Shown: positions 25,094 through 34,679 of the stretch, piece by piece | Layout: each line of letters opens with the position of its first letter | How positions within the stretch are numbered: the stretch's first letter is position 1 | NCBI GenBank assembly: GCA_964392365.1 | Contig: CAYMPH010000018.1 | Coordinates: forward strand, 1 to 64,000 | Source: CAYMPH01 sp964392365 | GTDB taxonomy: Bacteria > Spirochaetota > UBA4802 > UBA5550 | DNA length: 64,000 nucleotides | Direction: 5' to 3' | The notes under the pieces: generated by a model | What the model was told of the DNA's origin: nothing | Seen by the model: only the letters and a program-made list of their open reading frames with translations | Databases searched by the model: none | Program-made: the position numbers and the translations under genes

Positions 25094-25555
25094 ATGAATG
25101 ATATAGATTATATGAAAGCAGCGCTTGACCAGGCACAGATTGCATTTTCTGAAGAGGAAATTCCTGTTGGAGCAGTTATTGTTAAAGACGGAGAAATCAT
25201 ATCATCCGGAAGAAACACTAATAGACAGAAAAACTGTTCCACAAGACATGCGGAAATTAATGCATTGGAAAAAGCAGCAGAAGTTCTTGGAAATGAAAGA
25301 CTATCCGGCTGCACGCTTTATGCAACAAAGGAACCGTGCGCCATGTGTGCCGGAGCAATTGTTCACTCGAGAATTGAAAGGGTTGTGATAGGATCTGCTG
25401 ATATTAAGTACGGCGCCTGCGGAACTGTATTGGATGTCTGCGGAAATAAAATAATGAATCATGTTCCGGAAATAGTTTTTGGAGTTCTTGAAGAGGAATG
25501 TTCTGAACTGATAAAGAAATTTTTCATTAAGTTACGCGGAAGAGATAATCTTTAA
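25094..25555 (+). CDS. tadA: tRNA-specific adenosine(34) deaminase TadA
   Basis: Converts A34 to inosine in tRNA-Arg(ACG) so the anticodon reads several codons. 153 residues with the zinc/catalytic motifs H52-A-E54 (RHAEINAL) and P81-C82-A-M-C85 (KEPCAMCAGAI). The fixed NTNRQKN segment and the C-terminal helix agree with TadA rather than cytidine deaminase. It overlaps the convergent LysR gene by 24 bp at the 3' ends. Confidence 0.95.
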   Translation: MNDIDYMKAALDQAQIAFSEEEIPVGAVIVKDGEIISSGRNTNRQKNCSTRHAEINALEKAAEVLGNERLSGCTLYATKEPCAMCAGAIVHSRIERVVIGSADIKYGACGTVLDVCGNKIMNHVPEIVFGVLEEECSELIKKFFIKLRGRDNL

Positions 25556-26431
25556 TTTTTCAAGAAGAGCTTTGGCTGGAGGTGATAAAATTCTGTTTTT
25601 CTGATATACAGCATAAAAATCTCTGGTTATGGTGAAGTTATCAATTCTTATTACTTTTAATTTTTTCAGCGAAACTTCTCTCCTGATTGCCAGGTTGGAT
25701 ATAAATGCTACTCCAATGCCTGCAATTACCGATTCTTTAACTCCTTCAGATGTCGATGATTCAAAGACAATGTTCATTTTAGAATGTGTTATTCCCTTTG
25801 ACGAAAGTTCGTGTTCATAGGATGTTCTTGTTCCTGAACCATTTTCCCTTGAGATAAATTTTATTTTATACAGGTCGCTAATTTTTATTTTATCAGGAAA
25901 ATCCGCCGGGCCTATTAAAACAATTTCATCGCTTCTGATTTTTAAATAGCTGAGAAGCGGATGCTTTAAATTTTTACCAACAATGCCTATTTCAGAAGTT
26001 CCTTCTTTAACGCTTTCAACTGCTTCGCGGCTGTCTGAAATTTTAATTTTATAATAGTAATCCGGATTTATTTTTTTTACAAGAGCAATAGCTTCAGGCA
26101 GAATATATGTAGATGGAATGGTGCTTGATGAAATGTTTATTTTACCATGTGTTTTTTCTTTTTGAAATTCGGACTGCATTGAATTGATTTCAGTTGAAAA
26201 TTTATCGCAGAATTTTTTAAATAGAAGTCCTTCCTGCGTTAATGAAAGTTCTTTACCTTTTCTATTAAAAAGTAAAACGCCGAAAGTTTCTTCAAGACCT
26301 GCTATATGATGGCTGATTGTTGCCTGGCCTATCTTCAGTTTCCTCGAAGCCTTTGTAAAGCTGTTTTCGTTAACAGTCTCCATGAAAGATTGTATCTGTT
26401 TAAAATCGAAATTTAAATCTTTATTTTTCAT
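25532..26431 (-). CDS. LysR-family transcriptional regulator
   Basis: 299 residues. Winged helix-turn-helix at about 11-68 (FMETVNENSFTKASRKLKIG, then TISHHIAGLEETFGVLLFNR), then a type 2 periplasmic-binding-like effector domain (about 95-295). The effector is unknown. LysR proteins usually act on an adjacent divergent gene; here the divergent neighbour is a lipoprotein gene at 26611, so that is the first candidate target besides autoregulation. Confidence 0.92.
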   Translation of the reverse strand: MKNKDLNFDFKQIQSFMETVNENSFTKASRKLKIGQATISHHIAGLEETFGVLLFNRKGKELSLTQEGLLFKKFCDKFSTEINSMQSEFQKEKTHGKINISSSTIPSTYILPEAIALVKKINPDYYYKIKISDSREAVESVKEGTSEIGIVGKNLKHPLLSYLKIRSDEIVLIGPADFPDKIKISDLYKIKFISRENGSGTRTSYEHELSSKGITHSKMNIVFESSTSEGVKESVIAGIGVAFISNLAIRREVSLKKLKVIRIDNFTITRDFYAVYQKNRILSPPAKALLEKLKIISSA

Positions 26432-26610
26432 ATTTGATATTGTTTTATTTAACCTTTAAAATTAAAAGGAAAAAATTTAAAAAGGCCATAAAAAGAAGTA
26501 GAAATTTTATTTAATTATTGGTTAAATTAGCAGTTTTCGTGAATTGAAATTTAATAGTTGTTTCTATAATAATCAAATGAGTTATTGATATAATAGCTGG
26601 AGAAAAAAAA

Positions 26611-27072
26611 TTGAAAATAAAGAAAGTTTTTATCCTATTGATAATTATTGCTGCGCAGTTTTCGTGCGGAAAAAAAACAGCAGGCACTCCGGAAGAGGTT
26701 TTTGAAAAGCTGGCAAAAGCTGATAATTATAATGAAGCAAAATTATATTTTACAAACGGTACCATCAAGCTTGTGGATTCAGCTGTATCAAAAGGCATGC
26801 TTGATGAAAAAGACAGGGCAGATTATCTCCACCTGTTTAATAAAAAAACAAAGTGGGTAATAACCAATACAGAAAATTACGGAAATGCCGCAGGGATTAC
26901 TCTCCGTTTCACGAAACATCCTATAGAAAATCTGAAAGGGACTGATATAACATATAATCTTGTAAAGGAAGACGGCTCGTGGAAGATAGATCTTGAAAAG
27001 GAAATGAAGGATTCTCTTAGTACGTATGCACCGGATGATGCGGAAAAATATCTGAAAGATATGCTGAAGTGA
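26611..27072 (+). CDS. Lipoprotein of unknown function, DUF4878-like
   Basis: 153 residues starting at TTG 26611, supported by GGAG at 26599-26602. Lipoprotein signal peptide with lipobox AQFSC, lipidated C19. The rest is one small alpha/beta domain: SGTPEEV-like start (GTPEEVFEKLAKADNYNEA), strands WVITNTENYGNAAGITLRF and a final DGSWKIDLEKE. It resembles DUF4878/NTF2-like lipoproteins, but without a decisive motif. Outer or inner membrane anchored. Confidence 0.7.
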   Translation: MKIKKVFILLIIIAAQFSCGKKTAGTPEEVFEKLAKADNYNEAKLYFTNGTIKLVDSAVSKGMLDEKDRADYLHLFNKKTKWVITNTENYGNAAGITLRFTKHPIENLKGTDITYNLVKEDGSWKIDLEKEMKDSLSTYAPDDAEKYLKDMLK

Positions 27073-27099
27073 TTAAACTTTATAAAAATTTAAAATGCA

Positions 27100-27200
27100 C
27101 AATAGAACGCGGATGACGCGGATGATTATGATTTTCGCGGATTTTTAAAGGAATAAGTATTAAGAATTTTGGGTTAAGGATTAAGAATTTAAAGGATTAA
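27100..27200. repeat. Imperfect short direct repeats in intergenic gap
   Basis: The gap 27073-27301 carries GAACGCGGATGACGCGGATG followed by TTTTCGCGGATTT, a repeated CGCGGAT word of the kind scattered through many genomes. Beyond it are three imperfect copies of GGATTAAG-A-TTT (27157-27205). No gene was found; the remainder is an A/G-rich run. Confidence 0.5.
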
Positions 27201-27301
27201 GGATTTTTTTAATTAGAGATAAAGAAAAAAAATAAAAAAAAGAAAGATAGAAAAAGATATAAAGGTTTTAGAGATAATTTTATTTTTGATAAGATAAAAT
27301 T

Positions 27302-27865
27302 TCAGTAGTTTGATATAGCGAGGTTGAGAATAATATCTTCCATCATCTCTTTGGCTTCAATGCTTTCCGGATTCATCTGCATATAATTCTGACATGAAAT
27401 AAGAGCCATGAAAAGTGATCCTGCTTCAATGTAAAGGCTGATCAGATTTAAATGCGTTTCGTCAATATCCGGTTCGCTTTCAAGAGATTTCGTGTAATTG
27501 TAAACTGCTTTTTCGAAATCGCCCATTTCCCAGAAAACACCTGCAAGATTTGCAAGAGTAATTGCATCGTCCGGATTGTGGCGTAGAGCTTTTTCAAGAA
27601 TAATTTTTGATTCGTCGAGCTTGCCTAGTTCGCACAGGCTGATTCCAAGACCGTTTAAAATGTCCGGGTCAGTATCGTCTATGGACGCTCCGAGGCTGAA
27701 AAGTTTTAAAGCTTCCTCGTAATTTCCATTTTCGACAAATTCATATCCTGTATCTATGAGAAGATTGGGATCATTTTCGAAATCGTTGATATCGTCAAGA
27801 TCGAGAGTTTCTTCCCTCAATAAAAGATTTTTTAAGTTGCTGTTGAATCTCTGTTTATCTTTCAT
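27302..27865 (-). CDS. Tetratricopeptide repeat protein
   Basis: 187 residues, cytoplasmic (no signal peptide). Four consecutive TPR units from about residue 36 to 170, e.g. NGNYEEALKLFSLGASIDDT, then LGKLDESKIILEKALRHNPD and MGDFEKAVYNYTKSLESEPD. The N-terminal 35 residues are acidic and probably disordered. TPRs act as protein-binding scaffolds; the partner cannot be told. Confidence 0.88.
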   Translation of the reverse strand: MKDKQRFNSNLKNLLLREETLDLDDINDFENDPNLLIDTGYEFVENGNYEEALKLFSLGASIDDTDPDILNGLGISLCELGKLDESKIILEKALRHNPDDAITLANLAGVFWEMGDFEKAVYNYTKSLESEPDIDETHLNLISLYIEAGSLFMALISCQNYMQMNPESIEAKEMMEDIILNLAISNY

Positions 27866-28060
27866 AGTTTTCTTTTTGGCTTAAAATCAGCCTAAAATGT
27901 AATATATCTTCAGAGTTATATTTTGTCAAGGATATTAGACTTATTTTAAATTTTAGGGCTCAAGTATAAACGAACTGCTTTCGGATCAGCTCGTTTATAG
28001 GGTGTTGAGATAAAATTTATAATGTTTGTAGAACATAATTAGATGGAAATTTTGGATTTT

Positions 28061-28270
28061 AATAAAAAGGGTCAGAGCCTCATTGCTGATTTTTTAAAGT
28101 AGACATTTTTAATGAAATTTATATTAAATTATATAGTTCTGGGTTCTTTTTTATAGAGTAGTTAAGTTATAATTTGCTTATTTTTAAAATATGGGCTCTT
28201 ACCTCCTGTAATAGAGTACTGTTGCTCTGACCCATTTTAACGGGGAATCAATGCTCTGACCCCCTTCCTG
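28061..28270. repeat. GGGTCAGAGC inverted-repeat island (MITE-like)
   Basis: In the 498-bp gap 27866-28363, one copy of GGGTCAGAGC (28069-28078) faces two reverse copies, GCTCTGACCC at 28224-28233 and 28253-28262, the outer pair enclosing about 150 bp. The word AATGGGGTCAGAGC is widely seen at the ends of small REP-associated or IS200-like elements. No transposase frame lies between them, so this is at most a non-autonomous remnant. The rest of the gap is AT-rich with no gene. Confidence 0.6.
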
Positions 28271-28363
28271 AATATTAATCAACAAATCATCTTATAAATC
28301 TTGACTATTTATAAAATAAACATAAATTTGTAATTAATACACATTCACAGGAGTTTTTGATAA

Positions 28364-31300
28364 ATGGCAAATATAAATGCGGCTGAGAGCCGTTTTTTCA
28401 TTGGTATAGATTTAGGTTCTGTAACAGTAAAAGTTGTACTGCTTGATACAGGGAAGAATGTTCTTGAAAAATTCTACCTCAGGCATAAAGGGCACCCCGG
28501 TCAGGAATTGCTGAAAATTCTTGAGGGGCTTCTCGGCAAATATCCGGCTGAAAAAATTGAAGCAATCGGAATTACAGGCTCCGGAGGCAAGAGACTTGCA
28601 AAGGTTCTCGGCGGCGTTTTTATTAATGAGGTTATTTCCGAAACAATTGCTGTGAGTTCTCTTTACCCTGCAGTGAAAACAATTATAAATATCGGCGGTC
28701 AGGATTCAAAGCTGATTTTAGTTGACGGCAAGGCTGAGCCCGGGAAATTCATTCTGGAGAATTTCTCCATGAATACTCTGTGCGCTGCAGGAACAGGCGC
28801 ATTTCTTGAACAGCAGGCTGCAAGGCTTGGAATTTCCATTGAGGATGAGTTCGGCGAGATGGCTCTCAAATCTAAAAATCCTCCGAGGATTGCAGGACGC
28901 TGTTCTGTTTTTGCCAAAAGCGATATGATACACCTTCAGCAGAAAGGAACAGCAGATTACGACATTGTTGCGGGACTCTGCTATGCCATGGCCAGAAATT
29001 TCAAGGCAACCATCGGCAAGAACATGAAGTTTGAAAAGGATGTTGCTTTCATCGGAGGGGTTGCGCGCAATAAAGGAATGGTCAAGGCATTTGAGGATGT
29101 TCTTGAAATAGGCGAAGGCAGCCTTGTTATTCCGGAGAATAATGCGCTCATCGGCGCAATCGGCGCTGCGTATAATGTCATTGATAGAACTGACCTTGAA
29201 TTTATCGGGCTTGGCGAAATCAGAAAATATTTAAAAGAGCTTGTTGATCTTGATAAAGGGCATGAGCCTCTTATCCTGAGAGAAGACCATCTTCTTTCAA
29301 AAGAGGAGTCAATTGAATCGCATAAACCCGGTGAAATAGTTAATGCATATTTAGGGGTTGATGTGGGGTCTATCAGTACCAATGTTGTTTTGATTGACGG
29401 GAAAAAGCGGGTGATTGCAAAAGCGTATCTCAGAACCGGCGGCAAGCCTATTGACGCAGTCAAACGCGGCCTTGAAGAAATTTCAAACGACATCGGCGAT
29501 TATGTAAAAATTATCGGTGCCTGCACCACAGGTTCAGGAAGATATCTCACAGGCGATTTTATCGGAGCGGATCTTGTTAAAGATGAAATTACAGCTCACG
29601 CAAGAGGTGCTATTGAAATTGATAAAGATGTAGATACGATTTTTGAAATAGGCGGGCAGGATTCGAAATATATCAGCATTGAAAACGGAGCTATTGTAGA
29701 TTTCGAGATGAACAAGGTCTGCGCTGCCGGCACGGGGTCATTTCTTGAAGAGCAGGCAGAGAGGCTTGGCGTTTCAATTCAGGATGAATTCAGCGATCTG
29801 GCTTTATGCGCGAAGGATCCGAGCAGATGCGGTGAAAGATGCACTGTATTTATGGAATCGGATCTTGTGCATCATCAGCAGAAGGGAGCGCAGAAAGAGG
29901 ATATAATTGCAGGCTTGAGTTATTCAATTGCGTATAATTTTATCAATAAGGTTGTTGAGGACAGGAGAATCGGCAATCATATTTTCTTTCAGGGCGGAGT
30001 TGCATATAACAAGGGAGTTGTTGCTGCATTTGAAAAGGTAACAGGAAAACTTGTAACAGTTCCGCCTCATCATGAGGTAATGGGAGCTTTCGGTGCGGCT
30101 CTTCTTGCTCTGGATAATGATCAGGGCACTGTGAGCAGATTCAAGGGTTTTGACTGCACCAAAACCGAATATAAAATTACAACATTCGAGTGCCACCACT
30201 GCACAAATTTCTGCACCATAAACCGGGTACTGATCGAAGGGGAAGGCGATTTTTATTACGGCAGCAGGTGCGACAGATACGATATTAAAAAAAGCGAGAA
30301 GATCAAGCACAATGTACCTGACTATTTTGCCGAGAGGGATGATCTTCTGAGAAATACTTATTCTAAAACTGTTCCGGCAGGTAAAGTAAAAGCAAGAATC
30401 GGAATACCTTTATCAATGACTATTTACGAAGACTATCCTTTCTGGAAAGCTTTTTTCACTGAAATCGGATGTGAGCCTGTACTTTCAGATCCTACGAACA
30501 GAAAACATATCAACAGCGGACTTGAAACAGTAGTTGAAGAAATATGTTTCCCGATGAAGGTTCTGCATGGACATGTAATTGATCTTATCGAAAAGAAAGT
30601 GGATTATATTTTCATGCCGCAGATGATTGAGCTTAACAATACCAATCCCGACATAAAGGGAAGTTTCCTGTGTCCATATGTCCAGGGAATGCCTGATGTA
30701 ATACGCACAGCATTTGATTTTGATAAAATAGGCATACCTATTCTCAGGCCTGTTATAAAGTTCACTCTTGGAACATCCTTTCTTGAGAATGAGCTGCATA
30801 AATCTATAGGTAAGAAAGTAGGAGTCCGCAAAGGTAAAATTAAAAAAGCACTGAAGGCTGCATTCAGTTCACTTGAGAAATTTACAGCATCTGTTCAGGA
30901 AGCGGGCGAAAAGGCTCTGAGTGAAATTAAAAAAGATGAAATTGCAGTTGTAATAGTAAGCAGGCCGTACAACGGCTGCGACAGGGGAATCAATCTTGAT
31001 ATACCGAGAAAATTTTATAATCTCGGAATCAAGGCTATTCCAATGGATTATCTTCCGCTGAACTCATTCTCAGTTGCAAAAGAGCTGCCTAACATGACCT
31101 GGTGGTTCGGCCAGAGAATTTTATCAGCAGCAAAAATAATCCGCACTAACCCGAATCTTTATCCGGTTTATATTACTAATTTTGCATGCGGTCCGGATTC
31201 GTTTATAATTCAGTACTTCAGGTATCTTATCGGAAACAAGCCTACTCTTTATCTTGAGATAGATGAGCATAGCGCTGATGCAGGCATTGTTACAAGGTCT

Positions 31301-32575
31301 GAAGCTTTTATCGACAGTTTGAAACATGCTGTTAGAAGAGCGCCTCTTTATAAAAATCTGCCTGAGTCTGTTCCGACAAGTCTTAAAGGCAGAAAGCTTT
31401 ATATACCATATATGGCGGATCACGCTTATGCATTAAAAGCTGCTTTTAAAGGTAACGGCCTTGATGCGGAAGTACTGCCTGAAACAGATGATGAAAGCCT
31501 TGAGTGGGGAAGAAAATACACCAACAGTAAGGAATGCTATCCGTATATAGTCACAACCGGCGATATGATCCGTAAGCTTAAGACTCCGGATTTCGATCCT
31601 GAGAAAACAGCATTTTTTATGCCTGCTTCAAGCAGTTTCTGCAGGCTTAACCATTATGAATCATCTCAGCGATTAATTCTGCGGGAGCTTGGCTATCCGG
31701 AAATACCGGTTTTTTCTCCTGATGCAGAGGATACTTTGTTTTCCGATCTAGACAGCGTTACCGAGGATTTCACAAAAGATGCGTGGAGAGGCGTTGTTGC
31801 AATTGATACAATATTTAAAGCACTGCGCGAAACCAAGCCGTATGAATTGAATAAGGGCGAAACAGAAAAAGTTTACAGGCGCGGTCTGGAAATGATCTGT
31901 AAAACCGTTGAGGAAAAAGGCGATCTTGTTAATACCATGAAAATAGTCCGCAGGGAATTTGATTTAATAAAAACTGATAAAACCAGAAAGAAACCTTTAA
32001 TCGGAATAGTCGGCGAATTGTTTCTGAGATGGCATCCATACAGTAATGCGCGCGTTGTTGAGCTTGTTGAGGAGCTTGGCGGAGAGGCATGGCTTCCTCC
32101 GTTTTCTGAATCCTTATATTATCTTAATGCACTTGCAATGCATCATTCAAAAATGAAGAAAAATGTTAATGAATATTTAGGAACTTTTATTCAGGATCAG
32201 TACCAGCATATAGTTGACAAAAAACTGTCTGCTACTTTTTCTAATTATATAGTGAATTACCCTGAGCCTCGAATAAAGGATCTGTTTAAAATCAGTATGC
32301 CGTATTTCAATCCGATTGCAGAGAGCGAATCTCCAATGAGTATCGGTAAATCGGTAAATTTTATATCGCAGGGAGCGAGCGGAATAATTAATGTTATTCC
32401 ATTTACATGTATGCCTGGAACAATATCTGCAGCAATTTTCAAACGTCTGAAAGAGGATAATAAAGATGTGGCTTTTCTTACTTTGAAATATGACGGCAGC
32501 GGCGATGTGAATATCCGCACAAGAGTTGAAGCTTTTATGCATCAGGCTGCTCAGTATGCTGATATGACGAATTAA
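28364..32575 (+). CDS. Giant fused 2-hydroxyacyl-CoA dehydratase activase/reductase (duplicated BcrAD/BadFG domains)
   Basis: 1403 residues. Two tandem ASKHA ATPase domains of the BadF/BadG/BcrA/BcrD type (about 11-270 and 329-590), each with a phosphate loop (IGIDLGSVTVKVV; LGVDVGSISTNVV), a GGQDSK motif and the two cysteines that bind the bridging [4Fe-4S] cluster (C140 and C180; C453 and C493). After this come a cysteine-rich DUF2229 region (about 650-900) and a C-terminal HgdB-like dehydratase-subunit domain (about 1040-1400). Activases use ATP to push an electron to a radical dehydratase or benzoyl-CoA-type reductase. The fused form is widespread in anaerobes with no assigned substrate. 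Oxygen-sensitive, cytosolic. No hgdAB genes are adjacent. Confidence 0.92.
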   Translation: MANINAAESRFFIGIDLGSVTVKVVLLDTGKNVLEKFYLRHKGHPGQELLKILEGLLGKYPAEKIEAIGITGSGGKRLAKVLGGVFINEVISETIAVSSLYPAVKTIINIGGQDSKLILVDGKAEPGKFILENFSMNTLCAAGTGAFLEQQAARLGISIEDEFGEMALKSKNPPRIAGRCSVFAKSDMIHLQQKGTADYDIVAGLCYAMARNFKATIGKNMKFEKDVAFIGGVARNKGMVKAFEDVLEIGEGSLVIPENNALIGAIGAAYNVIDRTDLEFIGLGEIRKYLKELVDLDKGHEPLILREDHLLSKEESIESHKPGEIVNAYLGVDVGSISTNVVLIDGKKRVIAKAYLRTGGKPIDAVKRGLEEISNDIGDYVKIIGACTTGSGRYLTGDFIGADLVKDEITAHARGAIEIDKDVDTIFEIGGQDSKYISIENGAIVDFEMNKVCAAGTGSFLEEQAERLGVSIQDEFSDLALCAKDPSRCGERCTVFMESDLVHHQQKGAQKEDIIAGLSYSIAYNFINKVVEDRRIGNHIFFQGGVAYNKGVVAAFEKVTGKLVTVPPHHEVMGAFGAALLALDNDQGTVSRFKGFDCTKTEYKITTFECHHCTNFCTINRVLIEGEGDFYYGSRCDRYDIKKSEKIKHNVPDYFAERDDLLRNTYSKTVPAGKVKARIGIPLSMTIYEDYPFWKAFFTEIGCEPVLSDPTNRKHINSGLETVVEEICFPMKVLHGHVIDLIEKKVDYIFMPQMIELNNTNPDIKGSFLCPYVQGMPDVIRTAFDFDKIGIPILRPVIKFTLGTSFLENELHKSIGKKVGVRKGKIKKALKAAFSSLEKFTASVQEAGEKALSEIKKDEIAVVIVSRPYNGCDRGINLDIPRKFYNLGIKAIPMDYLPLNSFSVAKELPNMTWWFGQRILSAAKIIRTNPNLYPVYITNFACGPDSFIIQYFRYLIGNKPTLYLEIDEHSADAGIVTRSEAFIDSLKHAVRRAPLYKNLPESVPTSLKGRKLYIPYMADHAYALKAAFKGNGLDAEVLPETDDESLEWGRKYTNSKECYPYIVTTGDMIRKLKTPDFDPEKTAFFMPASSSFCRLNHYESSQRLILRELGYPEIPVFSPDAEDTLFSDLDSVTEDFTKDAWRGVVAIDTIFKALRETKPYELNKGETEKVYRRGLEMICKTVEEKGDLVNTMKIVRREFDLIKTDKTRKKPLIGIVGELFLRWHPYSNARVVELVEELGGEAWLPPFSESLYYLNALAMHHSKMKKNVNEYLGTFIQDQYQHIVDKKLSATFSNYIVNYPEPRIKDLFKISMPYFNPIAESESPMSIGKSVNFISQGASGIINVIPFTCMPGTISAAIFKRLKEDNKDVAFLTLKYDGSGDVNIRTRVEAFMHQAAQYADMTN

Positions 32576-32592
32576 TTTAAGGATAGTATTTA

Positions 32593-33222
32593 ATGGTAAA
32601 TATTCAGACTCTTGTAGAATTTTTTTCAACTTACGGTTACGCTGCTGTGTTCGGCATTTTAATTCTCTGCGGATTTGGTCTGCCGATTCCTGAGGATATT
32701 TCTCTTGTATCAGGAGGAATAATTTCAGGGCTCGGATTTACCAATGTCCATATTATGTTTGGAATATCAATGGCCGGGGTTTTAATCGGCGATTTTACAA
32801 TGTACAATCTCGGCAGAAAATTCGGTCCAAGATTTTTAAATCTTAGACTGGTTAAAAGAACACTCACTCCGGAAAGATATGAAAAAATAAAATGCAACCT
32901 AGATAAAAACGGGAAGTGGTTTTTATTTGCTGCCAGGTTTATGCCTGGTCTCCGCTCTCCAATTTTTGTTACAGCAGGAATTACAAGATTTGTAACTCCT
33001 TTGGAATTTATATTAATTGACTGCAGTGCCGCTTTAATAAGCGTGCCTGCATGGGTATATCTCGGATTTTTCGGGGCGCATCAGAGAGAGGTTCTGTTGA
33101 AATGGATTTCTCACGGGCAGTTCGGTATATTAATTTTAATTATTTTAATTATTGCATCTTTTTTTATAAAAAAATTTATTAGTAAAAAAATTAAAGAAAA
33201 AGAATCATGTAAAATAGAATAA
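32593..33222 (+). CDS. DedA-family membrane protein
   Basis: 209 residues, four to five hydrophobic segments. Family marks are the N-terminal GYAAVFGILILCGFGLPIPE-DI segment, a GRKFGPRF loop and FAARFMPGLRSPIFVTAG, where the arginine and glycine/proline are typical. DedA (SNARE-associated/VTT domain) proteins are undecaprenyl-phosphate or phospholipid translocases. It ends 9 bp before def and 17 bp after the activase gene, so these genes may form one transcript. Confidence 0.9.
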   Translation: MVNIQTLVEFFSTYGYAAVFGILILCGFGLPIPEDISLVSGGIISGLGFTNVHIMFGISMAGVLIGDFTMYNLGRKFGPRFLNLRLVKRTLTPERYEKIKCNLDKNGKWFLFAARFMPGLRSPIFVTAGITRFVTPLEFILIDCSAALISVPAWVYLGFFGAHQREVLLKWISHGQFGILILIILIIASFFIKKFISKKIKEKESCKIE

Positions 33223-33231
33223 AGGTGGGTC

Positions 33232-33738
33232 ATGACTTACAGTCTTGTATATTACGGTAACGAAACATTAAAGAAAGTCGCTGAAGAAGTAAAAAACATT
33301 GATGATGAAATTCTTAATCTCGTAGATTCAATGTTTGGCGTTATGTATAAAGCGAAGGGTATAGGCCTGGCTGCTCCCCAGGTTGATGTTTCAAAAAGAA
33401 TAGTTGTTATTGATATTAAGGATTTTAACGGCAAGCCTCCTCTTGTGCTGATAAATCCTGTAATACAGGAATCATCAAATGAAATTGAGCCTTACGATGA
33501 AGGATGCCTTTCTCTGCCCGGATTAACCGCAGATGTTATAAGGCCGTCCAGAGTTAAAATGCAGGCGCACGATATTTCAGGTAAACAGATTGAAATAGAA
33601 ACAGGCGGGCTTCTTGCCAGGGTTCTGCAGCATGAGATTGATCATTTAAACGGCATTGTTTTTATTGATCACCTTGAGGAATTTATCCGCAGGGAACTAC
33701 GTCCGGAGCTGAAAAAAATTAAAAAGATGAATGTATAA
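33232..33738 (+). CDS. def: Peptide deformylase
   Basis: Removes the formyl group from nascent N-formyl-methionine. 168 residues with all three motifs: GIGLAAPQ (43-50), EGCLSLP (90-96, metal ligand C92) and QHEIDH (133-138, ligands H134 and H138, catalytic E135). Start preceded by AAAGGTGG. The next gene, 8 bp downstream, is fmt: the pair that formylates and deformylates methionine. Confidence 0.97.
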   Translation: MTYSLVYYGNETLKKVAEEVKNIDDEILNLVDSMFGVMYKAKGIGLAAPQVDVSKRIVVIDIKDFNGKPPLVLINPVIQESSNEIEPYDEGCLSLPGLTADVIRPSRVKMQAHDISGKQIEIETGGLLARVLQHEIDHLNGIVFIDHLEEFIRRELRPELKKIKKMNV

Positions 33739-33746
33739 ATAATTTT

Positions 33747-34679
33747 ATGAAAATCGGATTTTTCGGAACACCGGAGATAGCTTCATTCTGCCTTGAGAGA
33801 CTGTTTGAAAAACATGAAATTCTTTTTATTGTAACTGCTGAAGACAAACCTTCCGGCAGAGACATGAAAATCCAGTACAGCCCTGTAAAAACTTTTGCCA
33901 TTGAAAAAAATATTCCGCTTTTCCAGCCGGTCAGTCTGAAAAATGATGAGCTCTTATCAGAATTAAAAAAATACCCTGCTGATATTTATGTTGTAGTGGC
34001 ATATGGCAAGATTATTCCTGAAGCGATTTATAATTATCCTCCCCATAAAACAATGAATCTTCATCCATCGCTGCTTCCGAAATACAGAGGCGCCGCACCC
34101 ATCCAGTGGGCTCTTATAAATGGTGAAACGCATACAGGTGTTACTGTTCAGAGAATTAATGATAAGCTTGATTCAGGTGATATTATAATGCAGAAAAATA
34201 TTGATCTGAGCAAATCAACTAATGCGGAAGAATTATACGAAATGGTTCTGCCTATGGGTGCAGCACTGCTGCTTGAAGCCATTCAGAATTTTGATTCAGG
34301 CACTGCAGTTTTATCCAGACAAAATGAGGAGCATGCGACTTATTGCAGCAAGATCAATAAGGAAATAGCCCGAATAGACTGGACAAAGAGCGCGTTCGAA
34401 ATTCATAATCTTGTCCGCGGCCTTAATCCCAAGCCGGGGGCATGGAGCATTTTCAGGGATAAAAATTTTAAAATATGGAAAACAATTCAGGCTTATGATA
34501 TAGCTGAACTCAGCTTAAAGCCCGGAGAGGCTGCCTGCTATTTAAAGAAAAAATTACTTGTTGGAACTGGTATGGGTTTAATTGAAATTCTTGAAATACA
34601 GCAGGAAACAAAAAAAATAATGGACAGTGTATCATTTTTAAACGGCTGCAGGCTTGCTTCAGGTGAATTTTTCAATTGA
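33747..34679 (+). CDS. fmt: Methionyl-tRNA formyltransferase
   Basis: Formylates initiator Met-tRNA with 10-formyltetrahydrofolate. 310 residues: N-terminal Rossmann-like domain starting MKIGFFGTPE, the catalytic N104-L-H106 in MNLHPSLLPKYRGAAPIQWA, catalytic D142 in KLDSGDII, and a C-terminal domain (about 210-310) with RIDWTKSAFEIHNLVRGLNP, which binds tRNA. Normal length. Directly follows def in an operon. Confidence 0.97.
   Translation: MKIGFFGTPEIASFCLERLFEKHEILFIVTAEDKPSGRDMKIQYSPVKTFAIEKNIPLFQPVSLKNDELLSELKKYPADIYVVVAYGKIIPEAIYNYPPHKTMNLHPSLLPKYRGAAPIQWALINGETHTGVTVQRINDKLDSGDIIMQKNIDLSKSTNAEELYEMVLPMGAALLLEAIQNFDSGTAVLSRQNEEHATYCSKINKEIARIDWTKSAFEIHNLVRGLNPKPGAWSIFRDKNFKIWKTIQAYDIAELSLKPGEAACYLKKKLLVGTGMGLIEILEIQQETKKIMDSVSFLNGCRLASGEFFN

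Noticed and set aside
28699..32629. Several open frames of 70-170 codons opposite the activase fusion
   Set aside because: Shadows of the large gene; composition is rich in Ser/Arg/Leu/Phe and no motif is seen.
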